Shown: positions 32,161 to 40,071 of the stretch, piece by piece
Position numbering within the stretch: position 1 is the stretch's first letter
Layout: each line of letters starts with the position of its first letter
Position numbers and translations under genes: made by a program
NCBI RefSeq assembly: GCF_001276715.1
Contig: NZ_LIUQ01000006.1
Span: 22,687-86,686, forward strand
Source: Planktothricoides sp. SR001
Lineage (GTDB): Bacteria; Cyanobacteriota; Cyanobacteriia; Cyanobacteriales; Laspinemataceae
Length of the DNA: 64,000 nt
Direction: 5' to 3'
The notes under the pieces: model-generated
The model's database searches: none
The model's input: only the letters and a program-made list of their open reading frames with translations
Told to the model about the DNA's origin: nothing

Positions 32161-32853
32161 TCAAGCCGAAACTAACCCCAGTTTTAGGGCTTTAACAATA
32201 GCTTGACTGCGATTTTTGACTTGAAATTTTTCAAATATCGAGGTTAAATGAGCTTTAACAGTGGCGGTAGTGACACAAAGATTTTCAGCGATTTCTTCAT
32301 TAGAAGCCCCTTGAACTAACCACTGTAAAACTTCTTGTTCTCGTTCGGTTAAATAAACGGTTTTATTGCCGGTCAGAGAATGTCCCCCATAAAAGTGAAA
32401 CATCCGAAAAAACCGCGTTATCACTTCCGGGGCTAGATAAATTTCATCTTTAATCACGGTGGCGATCGCATCATATAATTGCTGGGCAACACAATCTTTA
32501 AACACATAACCCCATGCCCCCGATTCCATCGCTTTAAAGATTAATTCATCCTCGCGATGCGCCGATAAAACGATCGCTTTTCCTTTATACTTTAACTCTC
32601 TAAACTGATCCAAAGCATCAATCCCATCTTGTTTGGGTAATTCCATATCCAATAATATAATCATCGGATGTTGTTCCGCTGCCAGTTTCACCCCTTGGGC
32701 GACGGAAGCGGCTTCCCCCACTACATTAAATGTTAAACCACCATTGGCACTATAAAATGCCAGCAAAGTTTTTAATCCTTTGCGAAACATTGGTTCGTCA
32801 TCCACTAATAAAATGGAAATGATTTGTGGTAATTTTATTTCATAATTTAGCAT
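32161..32853 (-). CDS. NarL/LuxR-type response regulator
   Basis: A 230-residue response regulator. The N-terminal receiver has ISILLVDDEPMFRKG (acidic pocket), IILLDMELPKQDGID with the phospho-acceptor Asp, the Thr/Ser position in AIVLSAHRED and Lys in VFKD. The C-terminal LuxR-type HTH is LTEREQEVLQWLVQGASNEE followed by IAENLCVTTATVKAHL. It lies downstream of a histidine kinase gene on the same strand, but 190 bp apart, so it may have its own promoter. Confidence 0.9.
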   Translation of the reverse strand: MLNYEIKLPQIISILLVDDEPMFRKGLKTLLAFYSANGGLTFNVVGEAASVAQGVKLAAEQHPMIILLDMELPKQDGIDALDQFRELKYKGKAIVLSAHREDELIFKAMESGAWGYVFKDCVAQQLYDAIATVIKDEIYLAPEVITRFFRMFHFYGGHSLTGNKTVYLTEREQEVLQWLVQGASNEEIAENLCVTTATVKAHLTSIFEKFQVKNRSQAIVKALKLGLVSA

Positions 32854-33041
32854 TACTTCTTCCTATTTTGTAGAGCGATATCAATGCCAGATCAATAGCA
32901 AACAATCATTGCAAAAATATCTTTGGTTATTCTGGTTTGAAAAAAGCAACTCCATGAAATGAATCGATGTGTTGCCATAAATGGACGTTATTTAGTAAAA
33001 TTACCTGATTGACTTTTTAATTAATCCTAATTAATCCTATA

Positions 33042-34328
33042 TCAGCGAGCATACCGGGGCAAAACAACGGAAACTTGCCCCCCACCTTCGGGAAGATTTT
33101 CTAACCAAATCGACCCTTGATGATCGAGGATAATTTTTTTAGCGATCGCCAATCCTAAACCTGTACCACCCGGACGCTTAGAATAGTAAGGAGTAAAGGC
33201 ATTTTTCAGGTATTCGGGAGCAAATCCCGGTCCGCGATCGCTCATTTTAATCATCACTTCATTCCTAAATAGCCGCCAATGACAATTGACTACCCCGCCC
33301 ACGGGACTAAATTCAATAGCATTGCTCAACAAATTCTCAAAAACTTGTTCAATTTGCCAAGGTTCAAATTCAAATTCCAAAGGCGACTTTTCCCAAAAAA
33401 AGCTGACTTTTTTTTCAGCCAATTTATTCTCAAATAACCGATATATTTTTTCGATTATTTGCTGAAAATTTTGCACTTTAATATGGTTTTTTTTCGGTTT
33501 AGTGTAGTTTAATAGTTGAGTTAAATTTTGGCTCATATTCCGAACCGTATCACCAATAATCATAGCCTGTTCCTTAAAAATGGGATCTGACAGACCCCAA
33601 TTCAAATTTTGAGCATAAAGCCCAATCATTCCCAGGTAATTTCTGAGTTGATGTTCGCTGCGTCCGATCGCAATTTCTAGTAACTGAATTTCCTCTTGTT
33701 GACGCTCGTGATCTCGACCCATAACTAAATAATCACTGAGCAATTCAAATCGTTGTGCAGTGGCTTGTTGTTCCGCCGCCGAAAGCGGTTGATGCGCCCA
33801 CAAAAGTAAATACTCATCTACAGATTCGTCAGAAATGCAGAAGCGATCGCCATTTAAAGAGAGGGCTTTCTGAGGGGCGATCGCGGCGAAATTAGCGGAA
33901 TTAGTTTCGGGAGAATAGGCCAAAAGTTCGCCAGAATTTTCTATATCGGATTTGTCCGTGGCATCGGTAGCAACTAAAGGATAAAAATAGAGATCCGGAG
34001 GAACATTTTGCCGATCGCTATCTACATAATGTAGCCACAGTTCCGACTCGATCTCAGACAAGATTTGGCGATCGAACCCCGGACGTTCTTCGCGGACAAC
34101 AGCCATTCGATGCCTATTCCCCAAGGGAGAGGGGCGATCGCGAAAAACCAACCAAGCACCCAGCAGGGGTAGTTGTTCGACTAACTGTGCTAATTGTCGC
34201 TGACAAACCTTGACCAAATTGCCAGATAGCTTAGGAGATGCATTGGGCGATGCCGAGGGCGATCGCGGGAGTGCTTGACTCCCCACCATCCCTGAAGATA
34301 AGTGCCGATCTAAACTCAACTTTTGCAT
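33042..34328 (-). CDS. Soluble sensor histidine kinase
   Basis: A 428-residue kinase with no membrane segment. The N-terminal 220 residues form an unrecognised sensory region. The dimerisation/phospho-acceptor region has RSEHQLRNYLGMIGLYAQNL with the candidate His. The ATPase domain has NLLSNAIEFSP (N box), DRGPGFAP (G1) and GGTGLGLAI (G2). Start ATG 34328 is chosen because GAAGGTGA precedes it at good spacing; an in-frame ATG at 34376 lacks a site. It is upstream of a response regulator on the same strand. Its 5' end faces the contractile injection genes divergently, about 190 bp away. Confidence 0.88.
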   Translation of the reverse strand: MQKLSLDRHLSSGMVGSQALPRSPSASPNASPKLSGNLVKVCQRQLAQLVEQLPLLGAWLVFRDRPSPLGNRHRMAVVREERPGFDRQILSEIESELWLHYVDSDRQNVPPDLYFYPLVATDATDKSDIENSGELLAYSPETNSANFAAIAPQKALSLNGDRFCISDESVDEYLLLWAHQPLSAAEQQATAQRFELLSDYLVMGRDHERQQEEIQLLEIAIGRSEHQLRNYLGMIGLYAQNLNWGLSDPIFKEQAMIIGDTVRNMSQNLTQLLNYTKPKKNHIKVQNFQQIIEKIYRLFENKLAEKKVSFFWEKSPLEFEFEPWQIEQVFENLLSNAIEFSPVGGVVNCHWRLFRNEVMIKMSDRGPGFAPEYLKNAFTPYYSKRPGGTGLGLAIAKKIILDHQGSIWLENLPEGGGQVSVVLPRYAR

Positions 34329-34520
34329 AGAGTCACCTTCTAGTTTTAAAGCGGGGATCCCCTTATTTATCGGCATGGGATCGGTAGCACATCTACCTTA
34401 ACCATAGATGTGGGCAAACGACTAGAAAACACAACAATTTTTAAAGTTTCGACCAAAGTCTAATAACCAGATGCCAGTCCCGTGACTAATCTATAACTTG
34501 TACGGCCTAATCACCCACTT

Positions 34521-35054
34521 ATGATTCCTGCGGTTGCTCAGAGTTTGGCAGAAATCCTGGCTGGTAATGCCTCTTCAATTGCTACGGAGCAAATTGACTT
34601 CGACCACCCCACAGTGGATCGGGGGATCGGCTCACGGCTGAACTTATATTGTTATGAACTTCGACCCCATGAACAGAGGCAGTCACATCAGCAAATACCC
34701 GACAAAACCAGCCAGAAATCAGAGGCGATCCTTTGGTTTGACCTATCGTTTTTGATTACCGCCTGGGATGCCACAGCGATCGGCGAGCAGCATCTGCTTT
34801 CAGAAGCACTCAAGATGCTATTAAGCCACCATTGCTTACCCCAGGAAGTTCTGCCGATCGCGCTCCGAGGTTCTACGATTGTCCCCATCGATATTTCTAC
34901 CATCGATCTGAATCAGACCATCGCCCTCTGGAATGCTCTGGGTGTACCGCTCCGTCCCGCCTTATATGTCACCGTGACAATTCCTATGCCAGTGGCAACA
35001 GACTTGCCATTGTATGTGGAAATGTCGCAACTGCCAACCGTGCCAAGCAATTAA
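34521..35054 (+). CDS. DUF4255 (Pvc16-like) protein, short form
   Basis: A 177-residue DUF4255 protein, the family of the Pvc16/Cis16-type tail-terminator (cap) protein of contractile injection systems. Matching blocks are MIPAVAQSLAEILAGN, VDRGIGSRLNLYCYELRPHE and LWFDLSFLITAWDATAIGEQ. It lacks the extra C-terminal domains of the longer paralogue at 40072-41412. First gene of the injection-system cluster on this strand. Confidence 0.82.
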   Translation: MIPAVAQSLAEILAGNASSIATEQIDFDHPTVDRGIGSRLNLYCYELRPHEQRQSHQQIPDKTSQKSEAILWFDLSFLITAWDATAIGEQHLLSEALKMLLSHHCLPQEVLPIALRGSTIVPIDISTIDLNQTIALWNALGVPLRPALYVTVTIPMPVATDLPLYVEMSQLPTVPSN

Positions 35055-35377
35055 CTGGTTCAGCTTTGCTCTAGGGAAGTAGAAAGAAACCAAAGAAAAT
35101 TTTCCATGCAGAGATGCTTTTATGCGATCGCACCTCCGCATGAAAAATATCAAACCCAATATTAATCATTTTACTGCTTAAGTTCTGTCTAAGTCCAGAG
35201 ATTTCCCCATCTCCTCCTGGAAACCAAAGCCAACCTACTGGAATGAAGTAACGGGATCGAGAGATGAAGGAATGAACTAGCGGGATCAAGGGATGAAGGG
35301 ATGAATTAGCGGTTTGGGATTAGACCTGTTGCCAAAAGCCAAGCTGTTGCCAAATAGCAAATGGAGGATATCCACTT
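35055..35377. other. Leader of the tail sheath gene
   Basis: No gene in 323 bp. Two imperfect tandem units of about 28 bp (35252-35310; AGCGGGATCAAGGGATGAA type) lie upstream of the sheath gene. GCGATCGCACCTCCGCATG near 35123 can pair with CATGCAGAG-containing sequence just upstream. Confidence 0.45.
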
Positions 35378-37096
35378 ATGCCTTTGGATTATTTTGCCCC
35401 TGGTGTCTACATCGAAGAAGTAGACCGGGGGAATCGACCGATAGAAGGAGTTAACCTGAGTGTTCCTGGCTTTATCGGCTTTACCGAAGATGTACGCGGT
35501 GACGCGGAAACCTTCAAACCGATGTTAGTCACTACTTGGGATCAGTATTTAGAATATTTTGGCAAACCCGGATCCGATGGGTTTACCGACTTTGGCGCGT
35601 ATCTACCCTTTGCTGTTCAAGGTTGGTTCCTGAATGGTGGCGGTCGTTGCTGGGTCACGAGTCTTGGCAGCCGACTACCGGGTGCGGCGGCGCCAACGGC
35701 TCAAGAAACCGCCACGAAACTATTAACCTCTTCCGGCGTTACGGCTCTACTATTTAATGTCAAAGGAGCAGCCGCTGCTGGAGATGAAGCCGCATTACCC
35801 GCAGTCACCGGACAACTGACCGTGGCGATCGAAAGCGACACCCCGATCCAGCCAGAAGACGACAGCGAACCACCTTTAGACACTGGCGAATACTTTAAGG
35901 TGACAGTGAAGCGGGGCGACGAAACCCTGGAAAGCTTCAGCAACCTAACCATGAAAGAAGAAGTAGCCGCTGAAGTTGGCAGCTATGTACTCACCGCTTT
36001 AGCCGATTCGCAATATCTGAATGTGGAATTAGCAGCAGGACTGCCCGCAGTGTCAGCCCTATCCAAGCGGCCCGCCAATGGAGTCTATCAAGTCAGCCCA
36101 CCGGCAGCTTATATTACTGACGTGAATCAGCTACCGCGAGAACTGCAAGGAAATCGCAGCGATCGCAAAGGCGTCCAAGGCATATTTGAAATTGATGATG
36201 TCTCCATCATTGCCTGTCCCGACCTGATGCTGCTTTACCAACAAAATCTAATCAACCTAGATCAACTCCACGGCATCATGGAAATGATGCTCAGTATGTG
36301 CGAAAACTCCGCACCCAGCCCACCGTATCGCATGGCCGTCATCGACCCACCGCCAGTCAAACCGGGCAAAAACGACAACAAAGCCATTCCCCCAGAACAG
36401 CAAAAACCCCAAGATGTCGCCACCTGGTTAAGTATGTTTAACCGGCGCTCCATGTTTGGCGCACTCTACTATCCTTGGGTTAAAGTGGCCAACCCCCGCA
36501 ACGGTGGACGCCCGATTTTCGTTCCTCCTTGCGGACACATGATGGGCGTATGGTGCCGCACCGACGAAACACGCGGTCTATTCAAAGCCCCCGCGAACGA
36601 AACCCCACGGGGTGTCATTGGTCTAGCCTACGAAACCAACTTCCGGGAACAAGAACTCCTCAACCCCCTCGGCATCAACTGCATCCGCAACTTTGCCAAC
36701 TTCAACCGGGGCATTAAAATTTGGGGCGCTCGCACCCTCGTTGAACCGGACAACATCCAATGGCGCTATATTCCCGTTCGCCGCTTAATGAGCTACATCG
36801 AAAAATCCATTGAAATTGGCACTCAATGGGTAGTCTTTGAACCCAACGACGAAGCCCTCTGGGGTCGAGTCAGTCAGACCGTTTCCAGCTTCTTAACTGG
36901 GCTATGGCGTGAAGGGGCTTTAGTGGGCAGCAACGTCAGTGAATCCTTCTATGTCAAGTGCGACGGGGATCTCAATACCCCAGACACCATGATGAAAGGA
37001 CGCCTCTATATCGAAGTGGGTGTCGCCCCTGTGCGTCCAGCGGAATTTGTCATCTTCCGCATCAGTCAGTGGGCTCCTGGCCAATATGGCCAATAA
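35378..37096 (+). CDS. Contractile tail sheath protein
   Basis: Structural sheath subunit of a phage-tail-like contractile injection system. Sheath subunits form an extended helix around an inner tube and contract to drive it into a target. The 572-residue protein has the family N-terminus YFAPGVYIEEVDRGNRPIEG followed by SVPGFIGFTE. Its conserved C-terminal core includes INCIRNFANFNRGIKIWGAR, the segment RRLMSYIEKSIEIGTQWVVF, and EVGVAPVRPAEFVIFRI. A GGAGG site precedes the ATG. Only one sheath gene is seen here, unlike PVC-type clusters with three. Confidence 0.96.
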   Translation: MPLDYFAPGVYIEEVDRGNRPIEGVNLSVPGFIGFTEDVRGDAETFKPMLVTTWDQYLEYFGKPGSDGFTDFGAYLPFAVQGWFLNGGGRCWVTSLGSRLPGAAAPTAQETATKLLTSSGVTALLFNVKGAAAAGDEAALPAVTGQLTVAIESDTPIQPEDDSEPPLDTGEYFKVTVKRGDETLESFSNLTMKEEVAAEVGSYVLTALADSQYLNVELAAGLPAVSALSKRPANGVYQVSPPAAYITDVNQLPRELQGNRSDRKGVQGIFEIDDVSIIACPDLMLLYQQNLINLDQLHGIMEMMLSMCENSAPSPPYRMAVIDPPPVKPGKNDNKAIPPEQQKPQDVATWLSMFNRRSMFGALYYPWVKVANPRNGGRPIFVPPCGHMMGVWCRTDETRGLFKAPANETPRGVIGLAYETNFREQELLNPLGINCIRNFANFNRGIKIWGARTLVEPDNIQWRYIPVRRLMSYIEKSIEIGTQWVVFEPNDEALWGRVSQTVSSFLTGLWREGALVGSNVSESFYVKCDGDLNTPDTMMKGRLYIEVGVAPVRPAEFVIFRISQWAPGQYGQ

Positions 37097-37403
37097 TTGA
37101 TGATCTGGTAAATGTCATCCCCGCATCGTTTGTTTGCTGGAATGACACATGGAAAATTGTAGGTTGGGTTGAGGCACGAAACCCAACTTTTAAAGAGGAA
37201 AGGTAGTAGGTTGGGTTGAGGCACGAAACCCAACCGAAATAACAGATGTTAGGCATTACTGAAAATTGCCACCTGACAAATGTTGGGTTTCACTTTGGTT
37301 CAACCCAACCTACGCTAATCTTTTTAAGCAGACCAAGTTAAGTAGCCAAAGCGGCTACACGACACCTATCAACAATACACCTTGACTTACAAGGAGGAAA
37401 AAA
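37097..37403. other. Repeat-rich gap inside the injection-system cluster
   Basis: No gene. GTAGGTTGGGTTGAGGCACG occurs at 37161-37180 and 37207-37226, and an inverted form AACCCAACCTAC at 37303-37314. These dispersed cyanobacterial words could form hairpins between sheath and tube genes. A strong AAGGAGG lies at the right end. Confidence 0.55.
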
Positions 37404-37877
37404 ATGGCAGACCTGCTTACTATTTCTTCTAACAGGTTTTCATTTAAATATGGTGGCACCGAGTATCCACTCTTGAAAGTTAGCGGCATTAATATTCAAG
37501 CCAAAACCGCTGGTCACGGTAAGCCGATCGCCTCTACAGCCAAAGCCCAGATGACCAGAAACACCACTTCAACTGGGTACTACAACAACCAAGATGTCAC
37601 CATTACCGCCGTTATTGAAGATAAGAATAAAAAACTATTTGACCTCTTCAAAAAAGGGATGCCAGCCACTTATGGCGGCGATGGCAAATGGAGTCAATGT
37701 TTTACCGATGGTTCCATAGAAATCTTTGATGCCGACGCTAAATTAGTCATCACCTACAACCTGAAACAATGTCAGATGGTAGGTTATGAAGTTTCTGAAT
37801 TTAATGTTGGCGGTCAAGACTTTTTAACGGAAACATTCACCCTGAATGTAGAAAGCGTTGAGCGCAAACAAAGTTAA
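37404..37877 (+). CDS. gp19-like tail tube protein 1
   Basis: A 157-residue phage-tail-tube-type protein. Beta-rich, with TISSNRFSFKYGGTEYPLLK at the start and an ending GQDFLTETFTLNVESVERKQ in which the LTETFTLNVE block matches the tube-protein C-terminal strand. Ideal AAGGAGG upstream. In contractile systems such proteins stack as hexamers to form the inner tube or cap/adaptor rings. One of three related tube-type genes here, each about 155-160 residues. Confidence 0.82.
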   Translation: MADLLTISSNRFSFKYGGTEYPLLKVSGINIQAKTAGHGKPIASTAKAQMTRNTTSTGYYNNQDVTITAVIEDKNKKLFDLFKKGMPATYGGDGKWSQCFTDGSIEIFDADAKLVITYNLKQCQMVGYEVSEFNVGGQDFLTETFTLNVESVERKQS

Positions 37878-37956
37878 AAAAACAAGATAGATCGGAATTG
37901 GCGCTCAGTAACATGATTCAATAACGCCGCATACACTCAATATTAGGAGAAATACA

Positions 37957-38442
37957 ATGCCAGATACCGTAGGCGAACCGCTATCCCAGGCTAGGTTTCA
38001 ATTTAAAGCAGATAATCTCGATGAGGGTCTCTTAGTCGAATCTGTTTCTGGCTTGAAATTGACCATTCCGGTGACTCAATCTGATGGGCCATTGGGGGTG
38101 ACTAAGGGGAGTAAAGTTAACCGACAAGCCGCTCCTTCCGCCGTAGAATCCCACGATATCACGATCAAATTTATTACCTCTAGTAAAAACCCCAAAGCCG
38201 TTTCTGATTGGTTTTATGATTCCCATTCGACCCCTGATGTGGGTGGGGCAACCAAAACCAAAGGAAAAAATCAAGTTGCAACCATTACAGTTTTTAAACA
38301 AGATGGCACCGAGTCAGCCCAGTGGGAATTTAAAGGGGTGATGCCTATGACTTATGCCATGTCAGACTTTGATGCAGCAGGCAACCAATCCCTGACAGAA
38401 ACCGTCACCTTTGCTTATGAATATTTGATGCGTAAGAAATAG
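37957..38442 (+). CDS. gp19-like tail tube protein 2
   Basis: A 161-residue tube protein of the T4 gp19 type: SQARFQFKADNLDEGLLVES, then SGLKLTIPVTQSDG, DGTESAQWEFKGVMPMTYAM and the ending ETVTFAYEYLMRKK. AGGAGA lies seven bases upstream of the ATG. Closely spaced after tube protein 1, so probably in the same transcript. Confidence 0.88.
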   Translation: MPDTVGEPLSQARFQFKADNLDEGLLVESVSGLKLTIPVTQSDGPLGVTKGSKVNRQAAPSAVESHDITIKFITSSKNPKAVSDWFYDSHSTPDVGGATKTKGKNQVATITVFKQDGTESAQWEFKGVMPMTYAMSDFDAAGNQSLTETVTFAYEYLMRKK

Positions 38443-38476
38443 TGATTGTTTCTGATATAAATTACCTTTTATTTTT

Positions 38477-38501
38477 AGGGACACGGCATTGCCGTGTCCC
38501 T
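38477..38501. terminator. Hairpin between tube genes
   Basis: AGGGACACGGCA/TGCCGTGTCCCT is a perfect inverted repeat without a following T-run. It could be an attenuator or RNA-stability element between the second and third tube genes, or a dispersed palindrome. Confidence 0.5.
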
Positions 38502-38519
38502 ACGGGAGATCGATATTTA

Positions 38520-38592
38520 AGAAGATTTAATAAAATTAAAAAAAATTAAAGAAAATTAAAGGAAATTTAAGCAAATTTAAGCAAATTAAATT
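38520..38592. repeat. Imperfect A/T-rich tandem repeat before tube gene 3
   Basis: Repeated AAATTAAAG/GAAATTTAAGC-like units of about 11-13 bp. They lie immediately before the AAGGA site of the third tube gene and are likely single-stranded leader sequence. Confidence 0.55.
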
Positions 38593-38614
38593 AGAGCAAA
38601 ATAAGGATATAACC

Positions 38615-39097
38615 GTGGGCAAATTTCCCGAAGTTTTAGCCAAATGTCGCTTTTTTTTAGAACTGAAACTTGATGGCAGCGATGAGTCAGTGGATGGCTA
38701 TTTTATGGAATGTAGCGGCTTTAAAGTGACTCAGGATATTATCGAAGCCACTGAGGTGACGCCGCAAAAGTGGGGCAAATCTAAAAAAGGCTTAGTGGTG
38801 ACTACAAAAATCCCTGGCAATGTGAAATATAATAATCTAATATTGCGTCGAGGGCTGACTTGTTCGATGACCCTATGGAATTGGTTACAAGCCGTACAAG
38901 AAGGGAAGTGGGGGGAGAAAAGAAAGGATGGGTCTTTAGTGATTTATGACCAAGGGGCTCAAGCGCAGTTTAGATTAGAATTTAAAAATGCTTGGCCAGT
39001 CAGTTATACGATTTCTGACCTGGCTGTCACTTCTGGAGAGTTTGAAATTGAAGAAATGGAAGTGGCAGTGGAAGAGCTAAAAAGAGTAAAATTATAA
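38615..39097 (+). CDS. gp19-like tail tube protein 3
   Basis: A 160-residue tube-type protein starting at GTG with AAGGA seven bases upstream. Blocks: CRFFLELKLDGSDESVDGYF, MECSGFKVTQDI, YNNLILRRGLT and the C-terminal FKNAWPVSYTISDLAV followed by FEIEEMEVAVEEL. This NLxLRRGLT plus AWPxxYxxxDL pattern is the classic phage tail tube (gp19) signature. Of the three it is closest to the Pvc5/Cis5-type tube-initiator proteins; which of the three forms the main tube cannot be decided here. Confidence 0.9.
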   Translation: MGKFPEVLAKCRFFLELKLDGSDESVDGYFMECSGFKVTQDIIEATEVTPQKWGKSKKGLVVTTKIPGNVKYNNLILRRGLTCSMTLWNWLQAVQEGKWGEKRKDGSLVIYDQGAQAQFRLEFKNAWPVSYTISDLAVTSGEFEIEEMEVAVEELKRVKL

Positions 39098-39118
39098 AAA
39101 ATATATATTGGCGATCTT

Positions 39119-39493
39119 ATGATGATTCAAACGGAGTTTGAGTTTACTTTGCCCAAGGGATATTTGGATGAAGAGGGCAACCTCCACCGCAAAGGGGTGA
39201 TGCGTTTGGCAAGGGCGATCGATGAGATTGTTCCTTTGCGGGATCCGCGAGTGAAATCTAATCCCGCTTATGCGACGATTCTGATTTTATCGCGGGTGAT
39301 TACCCGTCTGGGGGCATTGGAGTCAGTCAGTCCGATGATGATGGAAAATCTGTTTGCGGTTGATTTGAATTATTTACAAAAGTTTTATCGCCAGATTAAT
39401 GAGTTGGAACCCCCAGACCCAGAGTTTATTTCCCCCGCTTCCCCCCCTGAAGAAAATCCAGAAATGGGCAGGATGATGACGGAATTTCAGTAA
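39119..39493 (+). CDS. Tail-assembly-chaperone-like protein, short paralogue
   Basis: A 124-residue protein starting MMIQTEFEFTLPKGYLDEEG, 22 bp after tube gene 3. The core with MRLARAIDEIVPLRDPRVKS then NPAYATILILSRVITRLG is shared with the following gene. The position after tube genes and the EFTLPxGxxDxxGxxHxxGxMR opening resemble phage tail-assembly-chaperone-type proteins, a guess from order and pattern. It ends in a proline-rich acidic tail, without the C-terminal domain of its paralogue. Confidence 0.72.
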   Translation: MMIQTEFEFTLPKGYLDEEGNLHRKGVMRLARAIDEIVPLRDPRVKSNPAYATILILSRVITRLGALESVSPMMMENLFAVDLNYLQKFYRQINELEPPDPEFISPASPPEENPEMGRMMTEFQ

Positions 39494-39562
39494 GATTCAG
39501 TTAAGCATTATAGTCAAGTATTATAGTTAAGTATTATAGTTAAGTATTATATATGTTTTGGT

Positions 39563-40018
39563 ATGAGGAATTCGACAATATTTGAGTTTACCCTGCCCAA
39601 GGGATTTTTGGATGCAGAGGGAAGTATTCATCAAGTCGGGATGATGCGACTCGCTACGGGTGAGGATGAAATTTATGTGCAAAAGCATCCCCAAGTTAGG
39701 CAAAATCCAGCTTATGCGATGTTGGTGATGTTGTCCCGGTTAATTGATGATTTCGGGCATTTATCGGTGGTGACTCCCGAAATGTTGGAACAGCTTTTTT
39801 TAATCGATCTCCTCTATTTGCGGGACTTTTTTGCTCAGATTCACCAGCCTTTGGATGTGGTGTCGGGTGGGAAAGTTTTCGGCTACCCCTTGGAGCAATT
39901 ATACCAAGAGGTAGCTTTGATTGCTTTTTATTTTCATTGGTCTTTAGATGATATTTTAAGTTTGGAACATTCCGAGCGATCGCGCTGGGTGCAGTTGATT
40001 TCCCAACTGCATAAATGA
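39563..40018 (+). CDS. Chaperone-like paralogue with DUF6760-type C-terminus
   Basis: A 151-residue protein whose first 95 residues are paralogous to the gene just upstream (EFTLPKGFLDAEGSIHQVGM, NPAYAMLVMLSRLID). The C-terminal 45 residues (GYPLEQLYQEVALIAFYFHW and SLEHSERSRWVQLI) match the short DUF6760-type domain seen in contractile-injection-system loci, where it is often a separate small protein. Here it appears fused. The role is structural or assembly-related by context. Confidence 0.72.
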   Translation: MRNSTIFEFTLPKGFLDAEGSIHQVGMMRLATGEDEIYVQKHPQVRQNPAYAMLVMLSRLIDDFGHLSVVTPEMLEQLFLIDLLYLRDFFAQIHQPLDVVSGGKVFGYPLEQLYQEVALIAFYFHWSLDDILSLEHSERSRWVQLISQLHK

Positions 40019-40071
40019 TAATTTACCCTTAGAATTAGATGAAAAGTATCCGCCGATATCCGTAGATAATT

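Noticed and set aside
35055..35377. Small RNA or riboswitch before the sheath gene
   Set aside because: Only weak inverted pairs and short tandem units are visible; nothing matches a known RNA family.
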